DNA of 64,000 bases, from positions 69,852 to 133,851 of the forward strand of contig NW_020312001.1 of the NCBI RefSeq assembly GCF_003144115.1, written 5' to 3'. This document shows positions 1 to 13,840 of this stretch, in pieces; positions within the stretch are counted from its first letter, which is position 1, and each line of letters begins with the position of its first letter. The DNA comes from Tilletiopsis washingtonensis (Eukaryota > Basidiomycota > Exobasidiomycetes > Entylomatales). Position numbers and translations under genes: made by a program. The notes under the pieces are model-generated. The model saw only the letters and a list, made by a program, of their open reading frames with translations. It ran no database searches and was not told where the DNA came from.

Positions 1-2154
<2,154 letters not shown>

Positions 2155-2825
2155 TCGGGCCGGGCCATTGCTGTCTGTCCCTTTCGCTGTCCTCGCAATG
2201 CTGCATCTGTACTATTAGTTGTCTGCTCGCGTTCTTTGAATCTGTACGCTGCGCAGCAGATTGCACTACGGCCTGCTTGAACCAGCAGTAGGCTTGACCT
2301 TGGACTTGCGAAGCATTCTGATTGCACGATGCCGGCGGATGGCAAGGGCGGGGGGCGAGAAGGACGCCCGAACCTGAACGGCGCGCGCCGCGCGGCGCCA
2401 GCTGCCAGTGCGGCGCCCCAAGCTCACGCGTAGTGGCTCGTGCACCGCCTCTGCCTTGCGAGCGCAAGGCAGCGCATGACACGACGAGCCTCAGAGGCGT
2501 GGCTTCCTTCCTCTCTCCACCATCCTCGTCACACCGCGGCACATCTCCTTTGTACCGCTCGCTCAGCGTTTCTTGCCTGCGGCCACTTCGCGCCACCAGC
2601 CCACTCCAGCTCTGCGCTCGGCCTCCGGGCCTCAGCAGCTCTCTCTCGGCTCGCGCCGTCCTGCCCGCTTCCTCGGCGTGTCGGCCTCGCGCGCCTCTGC
2701 GCATCGCGCTGGCTCGCGATTGCTACGCTCAGCACTTGGGCCGCTGCTCTTGAGCCTGTTGCCCGACCTGATTCCGCATCCGCCTTCCTGAGCCCCTGCG
2801 TCCAGCTCGGGCGCGGCCGCGCGAG
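2155..2825. other. Intergenic region PRP22-SEC15
   Basis: Holds the PRP22 3' end and the SEC15 promoter. Pyrimidine-rich runs lie at about 2500-2800. No gene or repeat was recognised. Confidence 0.6.
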
Positions 2826-5800
2826 ATGGCGCCCGGCGTGTCGCGCGGCCGTGTCCGGCCGCACGTCTCGCTCGATGCTCAGCTGCAGCAGCTGACGCTC
2901 TTCAGCGACCTCGATGCCGAGTCAGAGAACCTCGAGCAGCTGGGTCCCATCATCAAGAGCCTGGACGAGGCAGGGCAGAGCGATGCGTTCCTGCGCCGCC
3001 TGCATGCCTTTGTGCAGGAGAAGGAGTCTGAGATCGAGGCTGTCTGTGAGGGCAACCATCAGGTGAGTGCTACAGGCGCGAGACGGGCGTGTAGTAGTAA
3101 AAGCTGGAGAGGGTCGCTCTTCGAGCGTCCGTAGACCACCCTGGGCCGACAGTGGCCCGAATGTTGAGGCGAGATGCACGAGCGTCCGTCGCATCTCCGC
3201 CAGCTCCAAGGCTCACACAGGCTGCAGGACTTCGTCACTGCCACAGACAAGCTGCTCAAGGTCCGCAGCGGCACTGTCTCACTGCGACATCGGATCGGCG
3301 AGCTGAACGAAGAGGTGCAGGCGGGCGGCGAGAGCCTCAAAGGCAAGGTCAGTGGCCGCGGCGATGTGGCCAGGTCTGCAGCCCCGCTGAGGCTACCCAT
3401 GCCGCTCTAGAAAAAGGCGCTGGCCGAGACGCGGAGAGTGGCACAGAACGTCGACGACGCCATCGAAACGCTCCAACTCTGCCTGCGTGTGCTGGACATG
3501 GCTAGCCGGGTGGACGGCCTCATCGAGTCAAAGCGATACTACGCCGCACTGCGTGTGAGTGCAGGTGGCAAGTGCGGCGCCTTGCGAGCATCGCTCACAG
3601 CGCTGTGGTAGTCACTCGAAGAGCTGCAGACTGTGCATCTCAAGCCCGTGCTGCATCACGAATTCGCACGCCACATGCTCGAGTCGATGCCCGCGATGCG
3701 CGATTCTGTACGAACCGCCGTGACGCAAGAGATGAAGGAGTGGCTCTACGAGGTGCGTCTGAAGGGCGGCAAGGTCGGCAAGCTCGCCCTCGATGCCATG
3801 GAGGCGCGGCAGAAGCGCTGGCGCATCAAGAGCGGCAAGGACGCCATGCTCAGCCTCGCCAAGGTCAACAGTCCGATTGAGCTTGTGGTGAACGAGCGCG
3901 TGGAGTGTGAGTCTGGCCCGTGGCGGCGCTCGACTCCTGGCTCACCTCGAGGCCTTGCCTCAGACAACTTCGTCGACAACGAGGAGGTGCGCATCGACTT
4001 TCGGCCGCTGTACCAGTGCGTGCACATCTACGACGCCATGGACCTGCGCGAGCAGCTGCAGACCAGCTACCAGGAGGACCGCCGTGTGAGTCTACCGACG
4101 TGACTGCTGCCGCACGACAGGCTGACTGGTTGTCTGCAGGCGCAAGCGAACCTGCTCCTTTCACAGGGCCTGTCCTTCGACCCGGCACATCCGACGTTCC
4201 CAGTGCTGCTCGAGGAGGTCGTTGGCTTCTTCCTCGTCGAGCACCACGTGCTGCAGACGAGCCCGCCAGGCTTCCGCTCCGAGGCAGAGGTGGACGACCT
4301 ATGGGACAACATGTGCGAGCGCGTCGTCGACATTGTCAGCGTCGGGCTGCGCGACTGCCGCGACACGCAGGTATTCGTGAGCACCAAGGCGGTGATCCAG
4401 ACGTTCATCATGACGCTCGAGGTGAGTGGCCGAGGGCCGCGAGGCATCGCTGCAGGGCTGACGGCGCTCGCAGGGCTACTCCTTCACTGTGGCGAAGCTC
4501 AACGCGCTACTGTTGACGCTCTTTGAGCGCTATGCGCATCTCTTGCGAGACCGGTTCTCAGCAGACTTCCAGCAAGTGAGCTTGGCCCGCAGCCATACGC
4601 GCGGTCCTGCAAAGCTGACACGCCCCCGCAGGCTGTGCGCGACACGGAGCATCAACCGATGATCGTCGAGAACGCCGAGGAGCTCGGCAAGGTGCTCAAT
4701 GTATGCTGGCTGAAGCCAGGCGACGCAGACGTGCTGCGCAGGTGAGTCTGGGCACTGACGCTGTTCCGGGTCCGTGGCTGACCTGCTGCTGCCGTCAGCC
4801 AACCTTTCCCGCTGGCGCTGCCCTTCTCTCAGACGTATCCGCTGTGCTGCATGGACATCCGGCATCTCGTCGACGAGTACTACACGTTCTCCGACGGCTT
4901 CTCGCAGTACCACCGCGACATCGACGACATTCTCAAAAAGGTCCGTGGCGCTCCGACCGCACAGTCTGAAGGATCGGCTGACGGCCACCCCCCCCCCCAG
5001 TCTCTCGACGAGCTGCTCATTCAGCAGGTCAGCAACAGCATCCGTGCCTCGGTCGAGTCGACGTCGAATCTGTCGCAGATCGCGCAGATCGTCGTCAACG
5101 CCGAGCACTTCAAGCTGGCATGCACATCGCTCGAGTCTCTGCTCGCAGCACTGCGTGCGCCGCATCGTGGCGGTCGCCTGCGTCTCGACGCCAGCGGCCA
5201 CTTCTCGCAGTCGCTGGACCTCGCTCAGCGGCGAATCGACGCCGCGCTCGGTGCCAAGCTCAAGGAGTTCGTCGAGATGGGCGAGTTCGACGCGACGCCG
5301 ACGCGCCTGCGCACCGAGGAGCCGGAGTACGTCGGCGAGATGACGCGCTGGCTGACGACGATGATGGAGAGCGTGCTCGTGCTGCTACCGCAGGAGACGA
5401 AGCTGCTGCACTGTGCGTACGGTCGACGAGGCATCGTGACTGTCCGCTCACGCTCCTGCGCCCGCACAGACCGCTCGGCATTTGGCTCCATCGCCTCGTT
5501 GCTTCTGGTGCGTGCCATTGCGAAGAGCCTCTCCGAGCTGCCAGCTGACGCCCTGCTCTGCTCAGAATGACTTTGTGCTCGACAAGGACACGAGCGTCAT
5601 CAACCTCATGGCCCTGCGCACCATCACGAACGACGTGGAGCTGCTCTCGCGCGAAGCAGCATCAATCGACCCGTCGATCGACTCGGTGTTCAATGAGATC
5701 CGGCAGGTGCGTCTCGCGGCCTCCACCGCCTGTGCCAGCAGCTCACAGACCTGCCCGCAGACGCTGTCAATTCCCTTGCACGATGCCGTCTCGGAGTACG

Positions 5801-5979
5801 TGGGCGACGCGCGAGCGCGCAGCACCAAGTATGCCGAGGCGCAGCCGGCCAAGGTGGCGCTCATCCTCGAGCGCCTGGCGCGCTTCCACGCCACCAAGGG
5901 CCCGGCGCAGGCCGACCTGGCGAACAAGCGCAGCCGCGAGAGGGACATGGTCGGCCGCCTGGTGCGGCAGCGTGCCTGA
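2826..5979 (+). CDS. SEC15: Exocyst complex subunit Sec15 (EXOC6)
   Basis: Subunit of the octameric exocyst that tethers secretory vesicles to the plasma membrane; Sec15 is the Rab (Sec4) effector. The N-terminal QEKESEIEAVC stretch, the DFVTATDKLLKVRSG helix and the C-terminal LDKDTSVINLMALRTI region match the family. Exons: 2826-3062, 3228-3347, 3411-3554, 3612-3906, 3964-4085, 4140-4421, 4474-4575, 4632-4741, 4799-4940, 5001-5412, 5470-5507, 5566-5706, 5761-5979, giving 787 residues, the usual size. The 38-base exon at 5470-5507 is needed to restore phase. The introns at 4941-5000 and 5707-5760 are multiples of three without stops, so retention would keep the frame. The start is the first Met of the conserved frame. 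Confidence 0.9.
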
Positions 5980-7735
5980 GCGAATGAGCAGAGAGGTCCC
6001 CAGCCAGGTGTCCAAGCTCGTCGTCATCGATAGCTGCCCTTCACCACCGCCCGTCGCCGAGGAGGCTCCCGGCTGCGCACACTAATATATCCCGTGCTGG
6101 CTGTTCTCTGCTGGTCCCTTTTGCTGCCCGGGTGCCGTTCTTGGCTGGATTGAGCTCCAGCTCCTCTGGGTGCTGTTCCTGGAAAAGGCAGCCGTCGTGC
6201 AGGAGTCGCCTGCTGTGCTGTGTGCGCCGATCTGCTTTCGGACGGAGCACTCCCATGAGAGCGCCTTCTTCGGCGCCGAGGTCGGCGCACGCCGGCTCGA
6301 AGGCCGAATGCACATTCATGATTTTTCACGCACGGCCGGCCCGAGGCACGGTCACACGACCGTGCACGCTACCGCGCCCCGCGCCGCCGCTCCGCTGATC
6401 TTGGCCTTTCGTTGGGGTGGCCCAGCCTTGCCCCGCCCCCCGCACGTTTGCATCCATAATCCGGGGCTCGCCTCGCTGAGCAGTCTGATCAAGCTGGGTG
6501 CTCGCCAGCGAGGTGCTGCGCTCTACGAGGCCGTTTCGAATGAGCCGCCGAGCCCTCCGTGCCATCCCGTCCGTCCGCCCGCCCGGGTGGGGTGCCGCCT
6601 CGGCCTGCGGCGATCTCATCCCTGCTCGCGGCCTCCGAGCAGGCACGAATCCACTTTCCCCTGCGGCCAGAAGCGTCTCGAAAGTGATCAGCAAATTGGG
6701 CCTGCGCACTAAGCAACCTCGTCGGTCCGGCTCGGCCCCTCTCGCAAAGGAACGGCGAGAAGAGGCGCTGCAGGGTCACGAGCTTGGAGAAGGGATCGGC
6801 GGCATGACAAGGCAGGGCGGCAGCGGAGGGGCGGAGGAGCGGAAGCGCTGGCCCGCTGCACGGCTCGGCTGCCAGTCCCGTGGCGGCGGCGTGGCGGCGG
6901 AGGAGACGGAGGATCGACGGCTGCGGAGATGAGCAAAAATTCAGAGCCTGCGCGAGAGGAAGGCTGCCGCTGCGCTGGCCGCCGGCGTGCAAGGAGAAGC
7001 GTCAGCGAGCTGCAGGCGCATGCAGGTGCGGCGCAGCGAGGCACGGCACGCCGAGAGCAGGCGCACGTCAAAGCGTGCGTCCGCAGCTCCGCGGATGCAC
7101 GCGAGATCGCCCGCCTGCGAGGGACGCATCAGGCGCAGGGAGGGTGCGGCAGAGGAGGAGCACGGCGTCAGCCTCAGGGCCGGCGCGGAGCAGCCGCGAG
7201 AGCGCTGATGCTGCGCTGCTTCGGCTCATGCGCGGTGCGGCCGCGCCTTTGCGCTGCGTTTGCGCCGCTTGGGGCGTGTTGAAGGCACGCACGGCGCAGG
7301 CGGCTGTTTCTTCGCTTACGGCGGCGCTGCTGCCCGGCCCGCGTGGCACCGCCCGCCCGGGCACCCGGTTCTTCCCTTAAGAGCGCGCCGCTTATCGCCT
7401 GGCGCCGCCTGCGCCCCCACCACCACCTCCGCACCAGCCTCACAGCCCACCAGCTCGCACCAGCACCTGCACAGCCCTCGCCCCTCACCGCACACCCCTC
7501 TCTTCTCGCTCTCGAGATTCAGAGAGCGCTCGTTGCCCAGCACGTTCGCCAACAGCCTCTGCTCGAGCCGTGAGTGTGCCGCGTCTTCTCGCCGCAGCTG
7601 CACCCTTGCTGACCTCCTCTCCGCAGACAACACCCACCGCGGCAACAAACACTGTAGCCCGGCCCCCTTAGCCTCACACTAAACCTCCCGCCCGCGACAC
7701 ACACGTTTTCTACCTTACCACCACCTCTTCTCACC
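5980..7735. other. Long intergenic region SEC15-INO1
   Basis: About 1.75 kb. The open frames here are GC-driven and none looks like a protein. Positions 7380-7735 are CT-rich and read as the INO1 leader. I see no clear inositol-response element and no repeat. Confidence 0.55.
7570..7626 (+). other. Probable intron in the INO1 5' untranslated region
   Basis: A GTGAGT donor at 7570, a TTGCTGAC branch-like element and a CCGCAG acceptor ending at 7626 give 57 bases, the same size and signals as the coding introns nearby. It lies about 110 bases before the INO1 ATG. Inferred from signals only. Confidence 0.5.
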
Positions 7736-9507
7736 ATGGCTCCCGTCGCTTCGCACACGGCCGCCAACGGCAACGGCAACGGCCACGCCCAGCAGCAGGC
7801 GCCCATCAACCCCACGGCGGCACGCCACGAGGACACCGAGTCGATTCGCGTCGAGTCGCCCAATGTCTCGTACACGGCCGACGCCATCAGGTCGCGCTAC
7901 GAGTACAACAACACGCACGTCACCAAGAGCGTCAACGCCGCCGGCAAGACGGAGTTCCTCGCCAAGCCCGTCACGGCGCAGTACGAGTTCAAGACGGAGA
8001 CGCGGTGAGTCGTGCGGAGAGGTGTGCCAGACGCTGCATGCTCACACATGCCTCCAGCGTGCCCAAGACTGGCCTCATGATGGTCGGCTGGGGCGGCAAC
8101 AACGGCACGACAATCTCGGCCTGCATCCTCGCCAACAAGCACAACATCACGTGGCACAACAAGGACGGCCTGCAGACGCCCAACTACTACGGCTCGCTCG
8201 TGCGCGCGTCGACGGTGCGCCTCGGCATGGACCCCGAGACGGGCAAGGACGTGTACGTGCCCTTCAGCAACGTGCTGCCCACGGTGCACCCCAACGACTT
8301 TGTGCTCGGCGGCTGGGACATCAGCGGCCTCAACATGGCCGAGTCGATGACGCGCGCCAAGGTGCTCGACTACGACCTGCAGCGCCAGATTGCGCCGATG
8401 CTCAGCGGCATGAAGCCGCTGCCCTCGGTGTACTACCCCGACTTCATTGCCGCCAACCAGGGCGCGCGCGCCGACAACGTGATCCCCGGCGACGACAAGG
8501 CCGCGCACGTCGAGCACCTGCGCAAGGACATCCGCGACTTCAAGGCCGCGCACGGCCTCGACAAGATCATCGTCGTGTGGACGGCCAACACGGAGCGCTA
8601 CGCCGAGATCATCCCCGGCGTCAACGACACGGCCGACAACCTGCTCGCCGCCATCAAGGCGAACCACGAGGAGGTGTCGCCGTCGACGATCTTCGCCGTG
8701 GCGTGCATCCTCGAGAACGCGCCCTACATCAACGGCGCGCCGCAGAACACGTTTGTGCCGGGCGCCATTGAGCTGGCCGAGCGCCACCGCGCCTTCATCG
8801 GCGGCGACGACCTCAAGACGGGCCAGACGAAGGTCAAGTCGGTGCTCGCCGACTTCCTCGTCAACGCCGGCATCAAGCCGCTCGGCATCAGCAGCTACAA
8901 CCACCTCGGCAACAACGACGGCTACAACCTGTCGTCGGCGCGCCAGTTCCGCAGCAAGGAGATCAGCAAGGCGAGCGTCGTCGACGACATGGTGTACGCC
9001 AACCACCTGCTGTACAAGCGCGCCGCCGACACGGACAAGCTGGCGAGCGCCAAGGCCGTCGCCGAGAAGGGCGAGCACCCCGACCACATCGTCGTCATCA
9101 AGCACCTGCCCGCCGTCGGCGACCAGAAGGTGGCGATGGACGACTACACGAGCGAGCTGTGCCTCGGCGGCCGCAACCGCATCTACCTGACGAACCTGTG
9201 CGAGGACTCGCTGCTTGCCTCGCCGCTGCTCATCGACCTGGCCATCATGGCCGAGCTGTGCACGCGCGTCACGTACGCCGCGCGCACCGGCGCCGAGGCC
9301 GAGGCGCCGGCGGGCGATGAGGAGTTCCAGAGCCTCTACTCGGTCCTCTCGCTGCTCAGCTACTCGCTCAAGGCGCCCGTCGTCAAGCCGGGCTCGGACG
9401 TCGTCAACTCGCTGGCGCGCCAGCGCTCGGCGGTGACCAACTTCATGCGCGCCTGCATTGGCCTGCAGCCCGAGAACGACCTGCTGCTCGAGACGCGCCT
9501 CTGGTAG
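7736..9507 (+). CDS. INO1: Inositol-3-phosphate synthase
   Basis: Converts glucose 6-phosphate to 1D-myo-inositol 3-phosphate using NAD, the committed step of inositol synthesis, in the cytosol. Exons 7736-8004 and 8058-9507 give 572 residues. The NAD-binding glycine motif [35 protein letters not shown] and the C-terminal [11 protein letters not shown] are all present. An extra Asn/Gly/Gln-rich segment near the N-terminus explains the slightly greater length than yeast Ino1. The ATG at 7736 sits in a CACCATGG context. Codon use is strongly C-biased, fitting high expression. Confidence 0.97.
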
Positions 9508-10082
9508 ACGGCCTGCCGGTGCGCTGCTGCGTGCCCGGCCCTCTGACCGGTTCCCTGCTGTCCGTCCTGTAGCGCGCTTCCCACCTTATGACATGCCTTC
9601 CATCTGCTGCTGGCCTCGCCCGCTTGTGTGTCTGAGGCTAGTGCGTGCGGCCGGGCGTGGTGCAGGTTCGAGCGGGTGCGAGAAGTTGCCTTCTCCTCTG
9701 CGAGGATGGAGGCCGCATCCGGACTGATCGGCTTCAGCCGTTGAGGAGAGCAAGTGTGGACGAGCATCACGCCCGCTGGGAGCGGATCGGGCGGCCCTGG
9801 CGCGCCTGCGCTGATTTCGGGCGCGGCGCCCGCAAAAGAAAGAGCGGCCCAGGCACCGCACCGAGCACTTTGCGGGTGACTCGCCAGCGGCGCGCGGGCG
9901 AAAAAGCCCCTGTGTCCCGACCATCACACCTCCGTCCGAGTCGTCCTCTCTCACTCTGCAGCGCCTCTCGGGCCGCAGATCGGTCTCTCGGCCGTCACGA
10001 GCACGTTGCAGCTTGCACGAGCGGGCGACAGAGCTGCGGGAGGTCGGCTCTGGCGCGACGGCACGCGCGCGACGCGCCGTTG
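9508..10082. other. Intergenic region after INO1
   Basis: The INO1 3' end and the promoter of the next gene. An open frame runs upstream of 10083 but has no protein-like character. Nothing else was recognised. Confidence 0.5.
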
Positions 10083-13000
10083 ATGCCGTCTGAAAGCGGG
10101 CGCATCAAGAACATCATGTCTGCTGCTTCTCAGCCGCCGCCTGCACCCGCCGCTGCGGCGTCCGGCGTGGCCGGGCCCTCTCGCGCAGCCTCGGCGGCAG
10201 GACCGTCCGGCTCGATACATCGGGGTCGTCCGATGCTCACCATCGATGAGCTAGTCACTCCTAATCTCTTCAAGCGCGTCGATCCGGGATACGCTGCTCC
10301 CGCGGCTGCGGCAGAGGACGTTGTCTCGGAAGCCGACCTATTGGCTATCGCACGGGCTCAGAGTGATGTCAACGGTCTGCGAAGTCGACGACGGCCCGCG
10401 AGCACTGCGCCGCTTCCAGCGCCACTTCAAGCCGCTCCGAAAGACCACTCCGATGCTCTGCGGCTTGCTGCAACGAGGCTCGAGAAGAAGAAGCTCAAGC
10501 GCGACGCAGAGCTGACGGCCAAGCTGAAGAAAGCTCAGCGCAAAGCCAAGCCCGTCAAGAAGCCTACCGCGCAGGGCTCAAAGGCTCCGCAGACGTCAGC
10601 CGCTCCATCTGCGAATGAAGGGCAGAAGAGAAAGGCAGATGCCGGTGACAGCAGCGAGAAGAGGAAGAGAAAGCCGCGCGTCGACGTCACCATCCCGCTC
10701 ACCGGCGCCAGTCCTGACGCCGCGGTCAGGCAGGCCGTCAAAAAGTCCTCGTCGTCCAGCAAGCACGCAAAGCGCGGCAAGGAGTGGAAGGAAGCGCAGC
10801 TGGCAGCGTGTGTCGACGACTCACTCGGCTCAAGCGCCGTGCACGAACGCTTGCATCAGGCGGCGGGCGTGCAGCCAGGGGCAAGCTCTTCTGGTCGAAC
10901 GGAGGGTGATGCGGATCAGCCATTGCCAGACAGGCCACGGCTAAGCAGAAGTCCGCCGCTGCAATTGCAGGGAGCGGCATCAAATGAGCCAGCTGGTCTG
11001 GCCATCATCGCGCAAGCGACGCCGAGACGGCCTGGCCGGGCAATCTCGCCGCCAAGGCGCAGTCCCTCGCCTGAGCCCTTGTACCCTGTCGATCCTGCCT
11101 GGCACGGCTCATCATCAAGCGCGGAGCAACACGCTGCGTCGCTCGCGCACGGCCCACAAGGGCTCCTGCGCGAGCTCGGAGCTGCCGAGGCCAGTACGTC
11201 CAAGGCTACCGCGGCGCGTCGTAGTCCGTTTCCGTGCCCGCCTCAGCGGAAGTCGCCGGTCGAGCGCCGGCCCCCGGCAGGCAGACCCGAAGGCTGGGCC
11301 AGCGTGGGTCAATTGGGGAGCTGCGCTGTTCCAAAGCTGAATACTGCTGTGCAGGACGAAGCGGCGTTCATCGCCGCAACGCCGACATACCCCGCCAAAG
11401 ACTTTGTCTTCATCTCTCCAGGCCTCTTCGCCCGCTCGATTCTGCTCGATCCGCGGCGAGTGCGCGTCGACAGCTGGCCGAAACGAGACGGACAGCGAGT
11501 CTCTGCCTTGAGAATCAGCATGTGAGATGCTCTCCCGGCCTTGTGCTCACGTGAGTACAGTGCCTAACTCGAATCTCAGCAAGGTGAACCCACGATGCGA
11601 GCTGCCCGATGGAGAGTCTCCAGCATGTGCTCAAGACGCAGAGGAAGGCCCAGCTGCAGTGCTGAAGCAGCTGCAGTTTGCGATCGGAGGTGAGAGGGTC
11701 CGGTGCCTTCTCTCTCAGCCACGCTGAGAGCCGACACTTCCTCCTCCAGATCAAACGGTGCCTGGAGCTTTGCTGAGGAGCCAGCAGCACCAGAGTCAAG
11801 TAAGCGTGTTCATCAGGCGTAGCTTGAGCGTCGCAAAGCAACCCACCGACCGCCGTCCGTCGCGAACGCCTGTTGCGCGACGTCCGCCGGACTACGACCC
11901 TACGCCGAAGCCACGTGCGAGCGACGCGGCGCTGCCGGTGGTCCAGCAGGATCTGTTGGACCTGCCGTGTGCTCTGCCACCTGACATGACGATCGCCATG
12001 GTCGGACGCTTTGTCGTGGCCAGCAGCAAGGTGAGTTGATGGGAACGCCTTCTGCAATCTCAGCTGCTGAGCACAGGCCGCAGCTCTGCAAGGAGGAGGG
12101 CAAGGATCTGTTCAAGCTGCAGCTCGACTGGGACGATGCGCCGGGGAACTTCTGGCTCGCAGGTGCAACTCAAGGCGAGCCGGGATGGGCGCCCGCATCG
12201 TCGTCTGGTGCCTTGACGAGGCTTGCACCGCTCAGAGGTCCTCCTGTGTTCATCGACCCGCCGACAGTGCAGTCACAGGGCGCCTTTGGCAGCCCGGTGC
12301 CCATGCTCTGCTCTGCAGTCCGCTGCCTGCGATGCGGCGAGATCATCGTGCGCAGACACTGGAAGGGTTGGCGGTGCGAGCGATGCAATGTGAGTACTTC
12401 AGCAGCTAGCGAGAGTCTGCTCTGGCACACACGGCTGATCTCCGCGTGCCAGATCGACCACAAGGCGCTGCCGCTCCTCGTGGCGCGCGACGTTGACTTT
12501 GGCCGCATGCGCATCGACTACTCCGGCCCGCGAATGGACAACGGCAGAGCGATGTGGCAGTCGGGTGTGGGCGTACAGCGGACACTGCAGGTCTGGTCAG
12601 ACCACGTCAAGATCCCGCGCTACGACATCGCACTCGCGGCGCAAGATGGCGATGCCAGCAAGCCAAATACGCGCGTCTGGCACCTGTTGTCCAGCGGCGA
12701 CGTCAAGGAGAAGGCCAGTAGCCTGTTGCGCAAGCTGCTCAAGGAGCGCGTGCCGTACCGCCGTCATCTGTTCGACGGTGTCCTGTCGCCGTTCTTCACG
12801 GCGGCCTTCCACGGCTCCGCGAGCACTCGGACGGAGAACTTCCTGCGCGTCCCCTACACGCCGCTCGACGAGGTGCGCGGCATCTTCCTCGACACGGTCT
12901 TCGCCGTCGACGAGCTGGCAGGCCGAGCCCTGTGCCCCGAGGAGGAGCGGCGTCTGCCGCACAATGAGGCTGCGTTCCTGGTGATCTCGGGCATGAGCCA

Positions 13001-13313
13001 GGACGTGCCGTTACACAGCTGCGTCGGCAGCATCGCGCAGTCAGTCGAGGCGAGGCCAGAGGTGGCTCTGCCGCAGCAATTTGCTGACACTCCTTCCCTG
13101 TGCAGCTTCGGCAGCGATCTCGGCCTGATCCTCTCGCGCCGAGCGTCCGCGATGCCCGGGCAGCCGGCACATCCCGTCATCAGCCTCGTCGTCGCGCACG
13201 GCGACGTGGTGTGCTTCGAAGATGCGCAGCGGCTGGCAGCGGCGGGCTACGTGTTGACGCTCAAGAGCAAGGCGCTGGGCGTGACTGTCATCTGTGGTCG
13301 CACAGAGCCTTAG
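10083..13313 (+). CDS. Unrecognised protein with Cys4 zinc motif and degenerate AlkB-like (2OG-Fe(II) oxygenase) region
   Basis: Exons 10083-11521, 11580-11689, 11750-12030, 12084-12389, 12453-13039 and 13106-13313 give 976 residues; an ATG at 10116 is an equally possible start. The first 600 or so residues are low-complexity and Lys/Ser/Pro-rich, likely disordered and nuclear. A Cys4 motif, CLRCGEI then WRCERC, follows. Next comes a domain whose blocks (DYSGPR; FLRVPYTPLDEVRGI; HNEAAFLVISG; HFGSDLGLILSRR; VAHGDVV) resemble, in order, basidiomycete AlkB-like dioxygenases. Where those have an H-x-D iron pair this has HSC, and no distal His is obvious. This is fold resemblance judged by eye; enzymatic activity is doubtful. 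The last intron (13040-13105) has clear branch and acceptor signals. Confidence 0.6.
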
Positions 13314-13840
13314 AGCTGCGTGCGGAATGCTCATCTATTCTATCGCGCTCATCTGGAAAGTGAAGGGATGTGAGGAGGAGCGCATTTCGCGCCGGCCCGC
13401 CGCACGGCGAGATTGCCGGACGGCGCTCTCGCTGCAGCGCGCAAAAGAAAGGCGCAGGCGGCATACTCACGTCTGGCGCCCACACCTGTCAAGGGGCAGT
13501 CGAGTGCCGTCCTCGCAGGCCGGGTCACCATCGCTCCTCAGCCTGCGCACAGCGATGCATCCGCTGTCCGTCAGCGTCGTGCGCAGCGACCATCGCCACG
13601 ATGAGCGCATCCCTCAGCCGCCGGCGCATCTTTGGCGCGGGCCCGGCGGGGGTTGCGCCGTGAAGGCGGGCTGTGCTCGCCGCGATACGGCCGCAGCTGC
13701 TGCGCCCGTGCGCACGTCGGCGACTTCTCGGTGCCCGATTTGGCTGCGCACGACGGCGACAGCCGCCGCTTCACTGATCACCGCTTCTCTGCTCCCGACC
13801 ACCACCTGCGCCGCCCAGGGCGCTCCACCACCCACGCACC
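13314..13840. other. Intergenic region before the CDF transporter gene
   Basis: Promoter and leader of the downstream gene; GC-rich with no recognised element. Confidence 0.5.

Noticed and set aside
7897-9105. 402-codon open frame antisense to INO1
   Set aside because: It mirrors the third-position C bias of INO1; its protein is Val/Ala/Arg/His-rich with no family resemblance.
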